Notes: generated by a model not told the origin, from the sequence alone. A stretch of DNA of 64,000 nucleotides from Rhodoferax mekongensis (GCF_032191775.1 NZ_CP132507.1:3683001-3747000), one strand, 5' to 3'. Shown: positions 36,151 to 46,000, counted from the first letter of the stretch. Made by a program: numbers and translations.

Positions 36151-36264
36151 GTGCAATCTCCTGAGTTTGAATAAAGACTGGATAGTCTCAAACACAACTA
36201 CATCGTGCAGATCCGCGAAGAAAATCCGGAAAACTTTCGGGGTTATCGCAGTCGCCCGCTTGGA

Positions 36265-37503
36265 TCAGCTTGCAACTGCCTCTTTGAGTGCACGTCGAAG
36301 TGCAGCAGCGACCTTGGCCGGTTGCGTGCGGGTGATGCGCACTTGGGGGGTGCCATGCCAATCGGCACTGCGCTGGAGTGCCTGCGCCACATCGGCCACC
36401 TGTGCAGCGGTCCACACCGTGCCGGGTTGCACATGGAGCGCCCGCACCTCGAATACGCCCTCTGCGCGGTGCGCCTTGGCGTCCAGCCGGCCTATGAGTT
36501 CTCCGCGACACAGGATGGGCAACACAAAATAACCATAGACACGCTTTTCTTCGGGCGTGTAGCACTCCAGCCGGTAATCGAAATCAAAAAAAACAGAGGC
36601 CCGCTCCCGGTCCCACACCACCGGGTCAAAGGGCGACAACAACGTGGTGTGCGTGGCTTCCAGCCGTCCGGCAATAGCCTTTTTCAGCAGCGCGGCGTGG
36701 CTGGCATGCACATAGCCCGGCGCATCCCAGCCTTGTACTTCCACACGCATTACCCTGCCCTGCTCCACCAGGGTGTCGAGGTCTGAGTCCTTGAGGCGGG
36801 GCTTGGTGCGGAAATAGTCATGTACCCAGCGCGCCTGGGTGATGCCCAACGCCGCAATCGCTTTTTCAGTCAGCGCAGTGTCGAGTTCCGCAGGGGTCCA
36901 TTCTGGCGCGGGTTGCAACAACTGTGGTGCGACGCGCTCGCTGAGGTCATAGACACGGTGAAAGTTCTCGCGCCGCCCAATCATCAGCTCACCCAACCCG
37001 AATAGTGCCTCCAACCAGCGCTTCTCGTCCTTCCAGCCCCACCAGGCGCCGCCCTTGCCCGCAGGCCTTTCAAAGTCCGACGACTTCACGGGTCCATGGG
37101 TGCGTATGTGCTCCAGCAGCTTGTCGAGATGGGGGCGCTGCGCCACGTGGGTCTTGTCGGCTTTGGCCAGCCCCCAGTGGCGGCGGGTGAGGCGGTTGTA
37201 GGCGCGGTGCAGGCGCAAGTCGTCCATGGGCGCAAAGCAAGCCTCATGCGCCCAAGTCTCGAATATCTGGCCCGAAGCCAAGGCTTCCTCCAGCCATTCG
37301 CGCGGGTAATCACCCAAGCGGGAATGCAGCACCAGATACGGGCTGCGCGAGACGACGTGGATGGTGTCGATCTGCAGCAGCGCCATGCGCTGAATGCAGG
37401 CGGCTATGTCAGTGGGCTTAGCAGCACGCGTAGGTGCTTGCAGCAAACCCTGCGCTGCGAGGTGCAGGTAGCGGGCTTGTGCAAGCTGGAGGGAAGTACT
37501 CAT
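36265..37503 (-). CDS. ycaQ: YcaQ-type (AlkX) DNA glycosylase, winged helix protein
   Basis: A 412-residue protein of the HTH_42/YcaQ family. It has the catalytic Gln44-Ile-Asp46 in LLQIDTIHVVSR, winged-helix repeats through the middle (HGPVKSSDFE, TPAELDTALTEKAIAALG) and the family segment LLSPFDPVVWDRER followed by FDFDYRLECYTP. E. coli YcaQ unhooks interstrand DNA crosslinks. The start at 37503 is the first Met before the conserved region; the frame stays open upstream. It lies 168 bases downstream of pgi with nothing in between. Confidence 0.88.
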   Translation of the reverse strand: MSTSLQLAQARYLHLAAQGLLQAPTRAAKPTDIAACIQRMALLQIDTIHVVSRSPYLVLHSRLGDYPREWLEEALASGQIFETWAHEACFAPMDDLRLHRAYNRLTRRHWGLAKADKTHVAQRPHLDKLLEHIRTHGPVKSSDFERPAGKGGAWWGWKDEKRWLEALFGLGELMIGRRENFHRVYDLSERVAPQLLQPAPEWTPAELDTALTEKAIAALGITQARWVHDYFRTKPRLKDSDLDTLVEQGRVMRVEVQGWDAPGYVHASHAALLKKAIAGRLEATHTTLLSPFDPVVWDRERASVFFDFDYRLECYTPEEKRVYGYFVLPILCRGELIGRLDAKAHRAEGVFEVRALHVQPGTVWTAAQVADVAQALQRSADWHGTPQVRITRTQPAKVAAALRRALKEAVAS

Positions 37504-37671
37504 AGTCGTCTGCGCCCCATGCCACCCAGCCCCCGCAGCATGCCGGGGTGCAGTGGCGGGCGATTTGGCTTCGCCGAAACTGCGTTTTCTGCAATTTGGC
37601 AGCATGAGCCCGCCGCTGTACCCCGGTGTGCTGCGCGAGCGCCAAGCATCGCCATCGCACAGGCACGCAAC

Positions 37672-39240
37672 TTAAGCCCGCAACCGCGCCAACAGCCCCG
37701 CCGTAGACCCATCCAAGCCAGACACATCCCCCGACGCCAAGCGCGGCTCAATGTCCTTGGCCAAGACCTTGCCCAACTCCACGCCCCACTGGTCAAAGCT
37801 GTTGATGCCCCACAAACTACCGCTGACAAACACGCGGTGTTCCTGCAAGGCAATCAGCGCGCCCAACGAAGCGGGAGTCAAATCGTCCAGCAACAAGAAG
37901 GTGCTGGGGCGGTTGCCCGTGAAGTGCTTGTGACCTCCCGCATCCGCTTTGCCCTGCATGAGTGCCTGTGCCTGCGCCAGCACGTTGGCCAGCAACATGG
38001 GGTGGTGGCCCTTCAAATCATGCCGCGCTTTCTTGACGGCGATGAACTCCACGGGCACCACGTCGGTCCCTTGATGCAGCATCTGGAAATACGCATGCTG
38101 GCCGTTGGTGCCAGGCTCGCCCCACAGCACCGGGCAGGTATCAAAGGGCAAGGCCTCACCGGATGCATCCACGCGCTTGCCATTGCTTTCCATCTCCAAC
38201 TGCTGCAGGTAAGCCGGCACGCGGCGCAAGGCGCTGTGGTAGGGCGCAATGCTGCGGCTGGTGAAGCCGTGAAAGTTGCGATACCACACGTCCAACAGCC
38301 CCATGCGCACGGGCAGGTTGCTTTCCAGCGGCGCGGTGCGAAAGTGTTCGTCCATGGCGTGGGCACCCGCGAGGAAATCGCGGAAGCCTTGGGCACCGAT
38401 GGCAATGGCAATCGGCAAGCCTATGGCCGACCACATGGAGTAGCGCCCGCCCACCCAGTCCCAAAACCCGAAGGTGGTAGTGATGCCGAACGCGTTTGCC
38501 GCAGCCACGTTGGTGGTCAATGCCGCGAAGTGGCGCGCAATGTCAGTGCCGCCTTCTGCCAGAAACCAGGCCTTGGCGGAAGCCGCGTTGGTCATGGTCT
38601 CAATCGTGGTGAAGGTCTTGCTGGCGATCAGAAAGACCGTGCTTTCCGGCTTCAAATGCGGCAGCTTGGCGGCCAGTTCATGCCCGTCCACATTGCTCAC
38701 AAAATGCAGGCGCTTGCCGCTATTAGCGAATGCGTCCAACGCCAGCACCGCCATTTGCGGGCCGAGGTCGGAGCCGCCTATGCCGATGTTCACCACATCG
38801 GTGATGGCTGCATCTGCGCGCAGCTGCTCGGCATAGGCCAGCATGGCGTCCAACGTAGCGTGCACCTTGGCTTGCTCACTCGCTATGAATTCAGGAGCTG
38901 CTCCCGCATATTCCACGAGCGCTGAAGGCGGATTTCGCAACAAAACGTGCCACACCTCGCGCTGCTCGGTGTTGTTGATCTTCTGGCCGGCGAACATGGC
39001 GTCACGGTGTTCCAGCACGCCGCTCTGGCGCGCCAGGTCCATCAGCAGGGCTTCGGTCGCAGCGTCGATAAGGTTTTTGGACAAGTCCGCAAACACATAA
39101 GGAGCCTCCTGGCTGAAGCGGCTGAAGCGCTGCGCATCGGCCTTGAAGGCATCTCGGATGTCGAGCGCCTGGCCAGTGGCTTGATAGGCAGCTTGCAGTT
39201 GGGCCCAGGCGGGCGTGCGGTCACATCGGGTACGTGCCAT
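37672..39240 (-). CDS. pgi: glucose-6-phosphate isomerase
   Basis: A 522-residue phosphoglucose isomerase with the usual signatures: GGSDLGPQMA, SKTFTTIETM, GRYSMWSAIGLP (sugar phosphate site), GEPGTNGQHAYFQMLHQGT and SFDQWGVELGK. It interconverts glucose 6-phosphate and fructose 6-phosphate. About 18 residues (NPPSALVEY, then AGAAPEFIA) in the region before the first substrate motif are encoded by a reverse copy of the dispersed repeat (38882-38935) in frame; this looks like an insertion in a surface loop. It follows tal by 21 bases. Confidence 0.96.
   Translation of the reverse strand: MARTRCDRTPAWAQLQAAYQATGQALDIRDAFKADAQRFSRFSQEAPYVFADLSKNLIDAATEALLMDLARQSGVLEHRDAMFAGQKINNTEQREVWHVLLRNPPSALVEYAGAAPEFIASEQAKVHATLDAMLAYAEQLRADAAITDVVNIGIGGSDLGPQMAVLALDAFANSGKRLHFVSNVDGHELAAKLPHLKPESTVFLIASKTFTTIETMTNAASAKAWFLAEGGTDIARHFAALTTNVAAANAFGITTTFGFWDWVGGRYSMWSAIGLPIAIAIGAQGFRDFLAGAHAMDEHFRTAPLESNLPVRMGLLDVWYRNFHGFTSRSIAPYHSALRRVPAYLQQLEMESNGKRVDASGEALPFDTCPVLWGEPGTNGQHAYFQMLHQGTDVVPVEFIAVKKARHDLKGHHPMLLANVLAQAQALMQGKADAGGHKHFTGNRPSTFLLLDDLTPASLGALIALQEHRVFVSGSLWGINSFDQWGVELGKVLAKDIEPRLASGDVSGLDGSTAGLLARLRA
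38882..38935 (+). repeat. dispersed ~55-bp repeat, copy 6 (inside pgi, opposite strand)
   Basis: GCTATGAATTCAGGAGCTGC, CCGCATATTCCACGAGCGCT and GAAGGCGGATTT. It is exactly 54 bases, keeps the pgi frame and is read there on the opposite strand. Confidence 0.8.
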
Positions 39241-39261
39241 GTTCGCAGCTTTCTCCTGGGG

Positions 39262-40209
39262 TCAGGCTGCCAGCAGCAGCTGTTCGAGCTTGACGGCGTC
39301 CACACAGAACGCGCGAATACCTTCGGCCAGCTTTTCGGTTGCCATGGCGTCGTTGTTCAGGGCCAAGCGGAAACCGGCTTCGTCGTAACTGACGTGTTCG
39401 ATGTCGGCAGCCTTGGCGGCATCGGCCTTCAAGTGCTGGGTCACAGGCGTGTTGGACGCCGCCATTTGAGCCAGCAAGTCGGGGCTGATGGTCAGCAGGT
39501 CGCAGCCGGCCAGCGCTGTGATTTGGCCTACGTTGCGGAAGCTTGCACCCATTACCTCGGTGGCGATGCCGAACTTCTTGTAGTAGTTGTAGATCTGCGC
39601 CACGGACTTCACGCCGGGATCGTTCAGTTCAGCGTTGTCGGCTTCTACCCAGGCAGCGCCAGCGTTCTTTTTGTACCAGTCGTAAATTCGGCCGACGAAG
39701 GGAGAAATCAGCTGCACCTTGGCCTGGCCACAGGCCACGGCCTGGCAGAACGCGAACAACAGGGTCAGATTGGTGTGAATGCCCTTGCGCTCCAACTGCT
39801 CGGCAGCTTGGATGCCTTCCCAGGTCGAGGCAACCTTGATCAAGACGCGATCGGAGTGAATGCCTTGGGCTTGATACAGCTCAATCAGACGCTCACCGCG
39901 GGCCACAGTCGCAGCGGTGTCAAAGCTCAGGCGGGCGTCCACTTCCGTCGACACGCGGCCGGGAATGATGGAGAGAATTTCGCAGCCGAAACGCACCAAC
40001 AAACGGTCTACGATTTCGTCCATGGCGCGGCCACGGTACTGGTTCACGGTGTCTTTCACCAAAGGCGCGTAATCGGCCTTCTGCACCGCTTTCAATATCA
40101 GCGACGGGTTGGTGGTCGCGTCCTGAGGCTTGAATGCGTCCAGCTGTTTGAAGTCGCCGGTGTCGGCAACCACGGTGGTGAATTGTTTGAGTGCGTCGAG
40201 TTGGTTCAT
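39262..40209 (-). CDS. tal: transaldolase
   Basis: A 315-residue TalB-type transaldolase: the start region [11 protein letters not shown], the Schiff-base Lys in [22 protein letters not shown], and SFRNVGQI near the end. It moves a three-carbon unit in the pentose phosphate pathway. It heads a minus-strand pair with pgi and diverges from zwf; the 141-base gap between holds a candidate HexR operator. Confidence 0.97.
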   Translation of the reverse strand: MNQLDALKQFTTVVADTGDFKQLDAFKPQDATTNPSLILKAVQKADYAPLVKDTVNQYRGRAMDEIVDRLLVRFGCEILSIIPGRVSTEVDARLSFDTAATVARGERLIELYQAQGIHSDRVLIKVASTWEGIQAAEQLERKGIHTNLTLLFAFCQAVACGQAKVQLISPFVGRIYDWYKKNAGAAWVEADNAELNDPGVKSVAQIYNYYKKFGIATEVMGASFRNVGQITALAGCDLLTISPDLLAQMAASNTPVTQHLKADAAKAADIEHVSYDEAGFRLALNNDAMATEKLAEGIRAFCVDAVKLEQLLLAA

Positions 40210-40297
40210 GGGGCACGGGCCGCGAGGCCGGGGTTTAAAACTAGGGGAAAACGCGCAAAGAGTTGCGATTTGTCCCCTTGAATTATCAATGAAACAA

Positions 40298-40329
40298 AGT
40301 TACATTACAACGTCAGCTTTCATGTAACT
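40298..40329. promoter_or_regulatory. candidate HexR operator between tal and zwf
   Basis: AGTTACAT, 16 bases, ATGTAACT: a perfect 8-base inverted repeat. The left part continues as TTACATTACA, close to the TGTAAT-type half-sites reported for HexR. It lies 22 bases before the zwf start, and HexR is encoded just downstream of zwf. Confidence 0.5.
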
Positions 40330-40350
40330 CTTAAACGTACACCCAGTCTT

Positions 40351-41817
40351 ATGAGCTTTGATTTAGTCATGTTCGGCGGCACCGGCGATTTGGCCTGGCG
40401 CAAACTCATGCCCGCCCTGTTTCAGGCCTTCCGCCATGGCACTTTGCCTGAAGGCGGCCGCATCATCGGCGTGGGCCGCGATGACCTGAGCCATGACCAG
40501 TACCGCGCGCTGATCCAGTCCCGCTTTGAAAAAGTCGAGCTCGCCAAGCGCCCCAGCGCTGAAGAGTTTGCCCGCTTTGCCGCCATCCTCGAATTCGTGC
40601 GCATGGACTTGTCCAAGTCCGAAGACTACGCCCGTCTGGCAGAAACCCTGAACGCCCGCAACGCCGACGGCATCGTCATGTACGTGGCCACTGCGCCCAG
40701 CCTGTTTACCAATGTGTGCGAACAGTTGGCCGCCTCGGGGCTGAACAGTCCCAAGGTGCGCATCGTGCTGGAAAAGCCCCTGGGTCATGACCTGGCCTCC
40801 AACCGCGCCATCAACCAGACAGTGAGCCGTTTCTTCAAGGAAGATCAGGTTTACCGTATCGACCACTATCTGGGCAAACCTTCAGTGCAAAACCTGTTTG
40901 CTTTGCGCTTTGGCAATGCCCTGTTTGAGCCGCTCTGGCGCCGTGAGCACATTGCCAACATCCAGATCACCATCGCCGAAGACCTGGGTGTGGAAAGCCG
41001 TGGCGCGTTTTACGAAACCACGGGCGCATTGCGAGACATGGTGCAAAACCATGCGCTGCAATTGCTGTGTGCCATTGCCATGGAACCGCCCATCAACGCG
41101 GGCGCCGACGCCATTCGCGATGAAAAGCTCAAAGTGCTGCGCTCGCTCAAGCCTTGGACACAAGAGACTTTGAAGCAGGACGTAGTGCGCGGTCAGTACT
41201 CTGCCGGCACCAGTGGCGGCGCCAAGGTGCCCGGCTACCGGGAAGAAACCGGCGTCAACCCCCAAAGCAACACCGAAACATTTGTGGCCCTGCGCACCGA
41301 GATTGCCAACTGGCGTTGGGCCGGCGTGCCCTTCTACATCCGTACCGGCAAGCGCTTGTCCGGTCGCGATGCACGCATAGTGATCAACTTCCGTCCCACG
41401 CCGCACGCCATCTTCAATTCCAACGAAGGTGTGGGCAACCGCTTGGTGATCAACCTCCAGCCCAAAGACGGCTTGGAGCTGCACTTGCTGGCCCAAGGCC
41501 AGGACAATCGCCAGAGTCGTGCGTCCGCAACCCAAAGCCTCGCACCTGTGCAATTGGACCTGGACTTCGACAAACGCTTCGGTTCCGAGCGTGTGGGCGC
41601 TTATGAGCGCTTGCTGCTCGACGTGATCGACGGTCGTTTGAACCTGTTTGTCCGCAGCGACGAACAGGAAGAGGCATGGCGTTGGGTCGAACCGATGCTG
41701 GAACATTGGGCAGCAGACACTTCCGGACCCCGTTTGTATGCTGCCGGCACCTGGGGCCCCAGCGCCTCCAGCGCCATGATCGCCCGCGACGGCTTCTGCT
41801 GGTCAGAAGAGTCTTGA
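40351..41817 (+). CDS. zwf: glucose-6-phosphate 1-dehydrogenase
   Basis: A 488-residue enzyme with an NAD(P)-binding start (MFGGTGDLAWRKLMPALF), the active-site segment YRIDHYLGKPSVQN, EKPLGHD and a C-terminal FYIRTGKRL. It oxidises glucose 6-phosphate at the entry to the pentose phosphate and Entner-Doudoroff routes. There is no strong ribosome site before the ATG at 40351. It is followed by hexR 60 bases later. Confidence 0.97.
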   Translation: MSFDLVMFGGTGDLAWRKLMPALFQAFRHGTLPEGGRIIGVGRDDLSHDQYRALIQSRFEKVELAKRPSAEEFARFAAILEFVRMDLSKSEDYARLAETLNARNADGIVMYVATAPSLFTNVCEQLAASGLNSPKVRIVLEKPLGHDLASNRAINQTVSRFFKEDQVYRIDHYLGKPSVQNLFALRFGNALFEPLWRREHIANIQITIAEDLGVESRGAFYETTGALRDMVQNHALQLLCAIAMEPPINAGADAIRDEKLKVLRSLKPWTQETLKQDVVRGQYSAGTSGGAKVPGYREETGVNPQSNTETFVALRTEIANWRWAGVPFYIRTGKRLSGRDARIVINFRPTPHAIFNSNEGVGNRLVINLQPKDGLELHLLAQGQDNRQSRASATQSLAPVQLDLDFDKRFGSERVGAYERLLLDVIDGRLNLFVRSDEQEEAWRWVEPMLEHWAADTSGPRLYAAGTWGPSASSAMIARDGFCWSEES

Positions 41818-41877
41818 TGTGCTGATGACGTAGGGGCCGCCAGAGGCGACCGCTACGTCCACCTGGAAGTACCGACC

Positions 41878-42726
41878 ATGTTGGACCGAATCAAAGCATC
41901 CCTGCCATCTCTGGCCCCTGCGGAACAGCGCGTGGGCAAGCTCTGCCTCGCTGACCCACGCGCGTTTGCAAAACTGCCTGTCAGTGAGTTGGCCGACCGC
42001 GCCCACGTCAGCAAACCCACGGTTGTACGGTTTTGTCGAAGCGTGGGCTACGACGGCCTGTCCGACTTTAAGCTCAAGCTGGCGGGTACGGTGAACGAAG
42101 GTGTTCCCTTCATTCACCGCAGTGTGGATGCGGATGACAAGACCGGCGACGTGATGGTCAAGGTAATCGACAACACCGTTGCCGCCTTTTTGCGCTACCG
42201 GAACGATGCTTCCACCATGGCGATTGAAAAGGCGGTGGTCGCTTTGGTGGATGCCTACGGAGCCGGTCGACAAATCCAGTTCTTCGGCGTAGGCAACTCA
42301 GGTATCGTGGCGCAAGACGCACAGCATAAGTTCTTCCGCTTGGGGATTAACACCACCGCCTACAGCGATGGCCACATGCAAGTGATGAGCGCGTCTATCT
42401 TGGGGCCGGGCGATTGCGTAGTGGTCATCAGCAACTCAGGACGAACCCGCGATTTGATGGACGCTTGCGACATAGCCCGCAAGAACGGTGCTACTACCAT
42501 TGTCATCACCGCCAGCGGTTCACCTTTGGCAAGTGCCGGGCATATTCACCTGAGCGCGGACCACCCGGAAGGCTTCGACAAATACAGCCCCATGGTTTCC
42601 CGACTCTTGCACCTGATGATCATCGACATCCTAGCTACCTGCGTGGCCCTGCGTATCGGCGGTGGAAAGCTGCAGCCTTTGCTCAGTGAGATGAAGCACA
42701 ACTTGCGGAACAAACGCTACGCTTGA
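41878..42726 (+). CDS. hexR: HexR-type RpiR-family transcriptional regulator
   Basis: A 282-residue regulator: an N-terminal helix-turn-helix (residues 1-77; RAHVSKPTVVRFCRSVGYDG) and a C-terminal SIS sugar-phosphate domain (about 120-260; GVGNSGIVAQD, VVVISNSGRTRD). HexR represses glucose catabolic genes and is released by 2-keto-3-deoxy-6-phosphogluconate. Its place behind zwf and the inverted repeat in the tal-zwf gap fit that role. The transcript ends at the hairpin at 42777-42808. Confidence 0.92.
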   Translation: MLDRIKASLPSLAPAEQRVGKLCLADPRAFAKLPVSELADRAHVSKPTVVRFCRSVGYDGLSDFKLKLAGTVNEGVPFIHRSVDADDKTGDVMVKVIDNTVAAFLRYRNDASTMAIEKAVVALVDAYGAGRQIQFFGVGNSGIVAQDAQHKFFRLGINTTAYSDGHMQVMSASILGPGDCVVVISNSGRTRDLMDACDIARKNGATTIVITASGSPLASAGHIHLSADHPEGFDKYSPMVSRLLHLMIIDILATCVALRIGGGKLQPLLSEMKHNLRNKRYA

Positions 42727-42776
42727 TCCGGCGGCTGACACGCTTCACCGCATTCACACTCCGCGTCGGCCAATAA

Positions 42777-42808
42777 AAAGCCCCGCTGTATTGCTGTAGC
42801 GGGGCTTT
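42777..42808. terminator. bidirectional rho-independent terminator between hexR and the first porin
   Basis: An 11-base stem, AAAGCCCCGCT / AGCGGGGCTTT, with a ten-base loop and A/T-rich flanks. It serves convergent genes on both strands. Confidence 0.88.
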
Positions 42809-42844
42809 GTTCATAGTCGAACACTGGCTTAGGCCAGCGTCAGA

Positions 42845-43945
42845 TTAGAAGGAATGAGACAACAGCATTGTGGCTTCATTATTGCGATTCTTGCCTTCGG
42901 CAGGCAACCAATCTGCGTATGTGGCGGTAATACTAGTGCGTTTGGTGAGCGCATATGCTACTGACAAACCGTAACCGCTGCGCGTTTGATCCAAACGTCC
43001 CGCGGCGAATGGCACGTTGCCAACCCCAGTAACAGGAATAGTCTGGGCAACGGAACCACTGAATGTCTCTTGGGCAAAGTTCGCGCCCAAGGTAAATGCA
43101 CCAACTGGAACAGAAACTGCAACCAAAGAATCGGTCAGAGTACCGCCGCCAGTAACGGTCAGTACAGAGACGCCACCGCCGACCTTAAACGAGCCAAAGT
43201 TATAGGAAGCAGCCGTGCGTATCACATCCTTATAAGACGTATTGACGTTATCTGTCCGACCGTCATAAACTAAATAATTTAAGTTAGCGATCAGAGCGCC
43301 ACCCACATATGTCGCCGACAAGCTTGTCAAACGCTGACCAGTGGTTGACGCAGCTCCTTCACCACCTATGCCCAAACCGGCACCAACACCCGAAGTCGTA
43401 CTAGAGCTAACTGAGGCCTGCTCCATGTGCGCAAAACCCACAAAAATTGGCCCGAGTTTGGTATCGAAGCCCACCGCATCCTTCAAACCGCGGGATGGAA
43501 ACACCTTGTTGTCCATGCCAACACCGCCGACGCCTGAAATTCCACCCGACAAATAATCGGCTGGCTTATACGTTTGCAAACTAAGGCGCCCAACGCCCGT
43601 AGTCAGCTTCAAAGACATATCTCCACCGCCGATACTCGCACGATTCAAGCCATCGATCGCCATTTCCGCTGCGATGCTCATTCCGCTACCCAGGTCCTCT
43701 TTGGCTGAAAAAGTGACTAGTGAAGTATCAATACCAAATCCGGAAGAATTCCCCGTGGGATTACCACCTGAGCCGCCCACAATCGCGTTTGTAACGCCTT
43801 GCTTCAGTTGATCTGCAGTAGAACCTTGGTTAGCAGAAGTTGAGCTAGCCTTGTAGCCGTAAGCAACAGTACCCGTAATTGTCACTTGCGCGAAGGTGGC
43901 GCTGGAGAGCATCAAAACTGCAGCAGCAATGAGTGTTTTTTTCAT
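42845..43945 (-). CDS. Gram-negative porin
   Basis: A 366-residue outer-membrane trimeric porin. It has a signal peptide (MKKTLIAAAVLMLSSATFAQ), a first strand VTITGTVAYGYKA and a C-terminal strand ending in phenylalanine (EATMLLSHSF), as needed for the BAM complex. The gene uses many A/T-ending codons unlike its neighbours and has Ser/Gly/Asn-rich inserts (for example GNPTGNSSGFGID). I start at 43945; an in-frame ATG six bases earlier would sit too close to AAGAGA. It is a paralogue of the next porin upstream. Confidence 0.92.
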   Translation of the reverse strand: MKKTLIAAAVLMLSSATFAQVTITGTVAYGYKASSTSANQGSTADQLKQGVTNAIVGGSGGNPTGNSSGFGIDTSLVTFSAKEDLGSGMSIAAEMAIDGLNRASIGGGDMSLKLTTGVGRLSLQTYKPADYLSGGISGVGGVGMDNKVFPSRGLKDAVGFDTKLGPIFVGFAHMEQASVSSSTTSGVGAGLGIGGEGAASTTGQRLTSLSATYVGGALIANLNYLVYDGRTDNVNTSYKDVIRTAASYNFGSFKVGGGVSVLTVTGGGTLTDSLVAVSVPVGAFTLGANFAQETFSGSVAQTIPVTGVGNVPFAAGRLDQTRSGYGLSVAYALTKRTSITATYADWLPAEGKNRNNEATMLLSHSF

Positions 43946-44150
43946 AAGCATGTCTCTTTAAATTGAAATTGATTCCGTCGACGGTCTGGACAGATCACCA
44001 ACGCCCTCTACCTCTGAAATCAGAAGTAACCTCTATTGAAGCAAAAATTTCTTCCTTAGTCATGCAATGTCGAGGGGAAAATTTCGAATGACCGTTCGTT
44101 TTTGTTGCTTTGTTGTAATAGCACCAAATGCCTTGCTTTTCCCACAATGC

Positions 44151-44179
44151 AAAAAGCCACCTAAAGGTGGCTTTTTTTT
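44151..44179 (-). terminator. rho-independent terminator of the second porin gene
   Basis: A 12-base stem AAAAAGCCACCT / AGGTGGCTTTTT with a two-base loop and T-runs on both sides, 33 bases after the stop of the porin gene at 44212. Confidence 0.88.
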
Positions 44180-44211
44180 ACTAACTCAAACTGGCAATTG
44201 CCAGCACTGAT

Positions 44212-45120
44212 TTAGAAAGAGTGTGACAAGATCAAGTCTGTGCGAGTTGTATTGGAAGAATCACCAACAGCACCCAAGTAGTTGAAGTACTTGGCTGTCA
44301 CGGCTGTGCGCTTGCTCAGGCTGTAAGCGGCAGTGATGCCGTAACCAGAACGAGTTTGATCAGCCGCATTCTTTGTCCAACCGTAATCGGCTGCCAAAGC
44401 CAAGGAACCAAATGGAACCGACACGCCGACATTGGTGTCAGCAGTGTTGCCTTGCACCAATTGAGTGTTCACAAATCCAGCTCCAACCTTGGCAACGCCA
44501 AAGTCGTAAGAAGCCTTGCCACGAACGCGAGACTTTTTGTCTGCGTCCAAATCTGCGTTGTCATACGAACGGAAGCCCAAATTCACGGAGAGAGGACCTG
44601 CGGAATAAGCGGCAGTCAGAGTGTTGTGGCGCTGCTTGTTGTAAACATTGCCTGCAGAGCCAGTGCCCAAAGCTTGGTCAGCTTCGGCGTGAGCGACTGT
44701 AAAAGTCAGGCCGGGGATGATAGCGGGAGTCTTGTAAGAAACACCGTCAGTAGCGCTCAAACCGCCAAAGACCTTGCCATCCAAGCCAACGAAGTCACCA
44801 GACAAATAGTCAGAGCCTTCAGCCAGAGACATATCGATAGCACCCCATGCACCGCCGATATTCAGACCGAAGTCACCGCCACCAGTACCGGTACGGTTAG
44901 TCTTATCCAAAACCAAAGAAGCCTTCACGGTATTACCCCCGCCCAAGTCTTCTTGAGCAGCGAAGGTCACGTTCGAAGAATCGATACCGAAGCCGGAAGC
45001 GTTCGCTGTAGGAGCGCTATCGATACGGTAGCCGTAAGCAGCAGTACCAGTGATGGTCACTTGAGCGAAAGAAGCGCCGGAAGCAGCCAGAACGGCCAAA
45101 GCGATCAAAGTCTTTTTCAT
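44212..45120 (-). CDS. Gram-negative porin
   Basis: A 302-residue porin with signal peptide MKKTLIALAVLAASGASFAQ, a first strand VTITGTAAYGYRID and a closing RTDLILSHSF. The same architecture and many of the same blocks as the neighbouring porin (SGFGIDSSNVTFAAQEDLG against SGFGIDTSLVTFSAKEDLG) show a tandem duplication. It is shorter and has a normal GC-rich codon use. GGAG is eight bases before the ATG at 45120. It is separated from the other porin by a terminator, so each has its own promoter. Confidence 0.93.
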   Translation of the reverse strand: MKKTLIALAVLAASGASFAQVTITGTAAYGYRIDSAPTANASGFGIDSSNVTFAAQEDLGGGNTVKASLVLDKTNRTGTGGGDFGLNIGGAWGAIDMSLAEGSDYLSGDFVGLDGKVFGGLSATDGVSYKTPAIIPGLTFTVAHAEADQALGTGSAGNVYNKQRHNTLTAAYSAGPLSVNLGFRSYDNADLDADKKSRVRGKASYDFGVAKVGAGFVNTQLVQGNTADTNVGVSVPFGSLALAADYGWTKNAADQTRSGYGITAAYSLSKRTAVTAKYFNYLGAVGDSSNTTRTDLILSHSF

Positions 45121-45373
45121 TAGAAATACTCCAAGGTTAAACATAGAGCTCCGGACCGATTGTTCGGAACTCCGGGCCAACCTCCTTGTTCAGGAAGTTG
45201 GAGCTATTGCACCAGAGCGATGAAGCTTTGGCAAAGAAAACGAATGAAAAATCAGGGTTCCTACGGGTTACCGTTGTGGACGTGCAACAAGGCCTTTAAT
45301 CCACGTCAAGTGCAGTTTTTCACACTCCCGATAGACTTCTTACTTGATTTAACGCGAAAACTAGAGCATTTGT

Positions 45374-45991
45374 ATGGATTCCCTTTTAAACGCTGCCGAT
45401 ACCGCCTTGCGCACCCTGTTTGCAACCCCGCGCGCCTCGCAGTCTTGCCCCACATTGCCGGATGCTGCAACCCAGCTGAGTGATCCAGACAAAAGGAAAG
45501 CTGCCGGCCTGATGCGCGTGAACCATGTGGGGGAGGTCTGTGCACAAGCTCTATATACGGCACAGGCTTTGACCACGCCCAACAAAGCGCTGCGTGACCA
45601 CTTCACCAAAGCGTGCATAGAAGAAACCGACCATTTGGCCTGGACAGCGCAAAGGCTTGAAGCCTTGGGCTCCCGACCCTCCATATTGAATCCGCTCTGG
45701 TACGCGGGCGCATTTGGGCTTGGCATGCTTGCAGGCCGCATGGGGGACGCTTGGAGTTTGGGCTTTGTAGTGGAGACCGAGCGTCAGGTTGGCGCCCACT
45801 TGCAGAGTCACCTGACACTGCTGCCAGAGGGCGACCATGAGTCACGGGCCATCGTCGCCCAAATGCGAAGCGATGAGCTGCGTCATGCGGATGACGCAGC
45901 TGCCGCAGGCGCCACCGAACTCCCCCAGCCCGTCAAGGAACTGATGCGCGCTGCTGCCAAGGTCATGACCACCGTGGCGGAGCGGATTTGA
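45374..45991 (+). CDS. coq7: 2-polyprenyl-3-methyl-6-methoxy-1,4-benzoquinone monooxygenase
   Basis: A 205-residue di-iron hydroxylase of the Coq7 family, which adds a hydroxyl group late in ubiquinone synthesis. Iron ligands lie in [33 protein letters not shown] and DELRHADDA, and a hydrophobic stretch near residues 110-125 ([14 protein letters not shown]) fits membrane association. This is the usual substitute for UbiF in many beta- and gammaproteobacteria. It stands alone between the porin gene and a convergent pectate lyase gene. Confidence 0.95.
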   Translation: MDSLLNAADTALRTLFATPRASQSCPTLPDAATQLSDPDKRKAAGLMRVNHVGEVCAQALYTAQALTTPNKALRDHFTKACIEETDHLAWTAQRLEALGSRPSILNPLWYAGAFGLGMLAGRMGDAWSLGFVVETERQVGAHLQSHLTLLPEGDHESRAIVAQMRSDELRHADDAAAAGATELPQPVKELMRAAAKVMTTVAERI

Positions 45992-46000
45992 TACCGCGCC

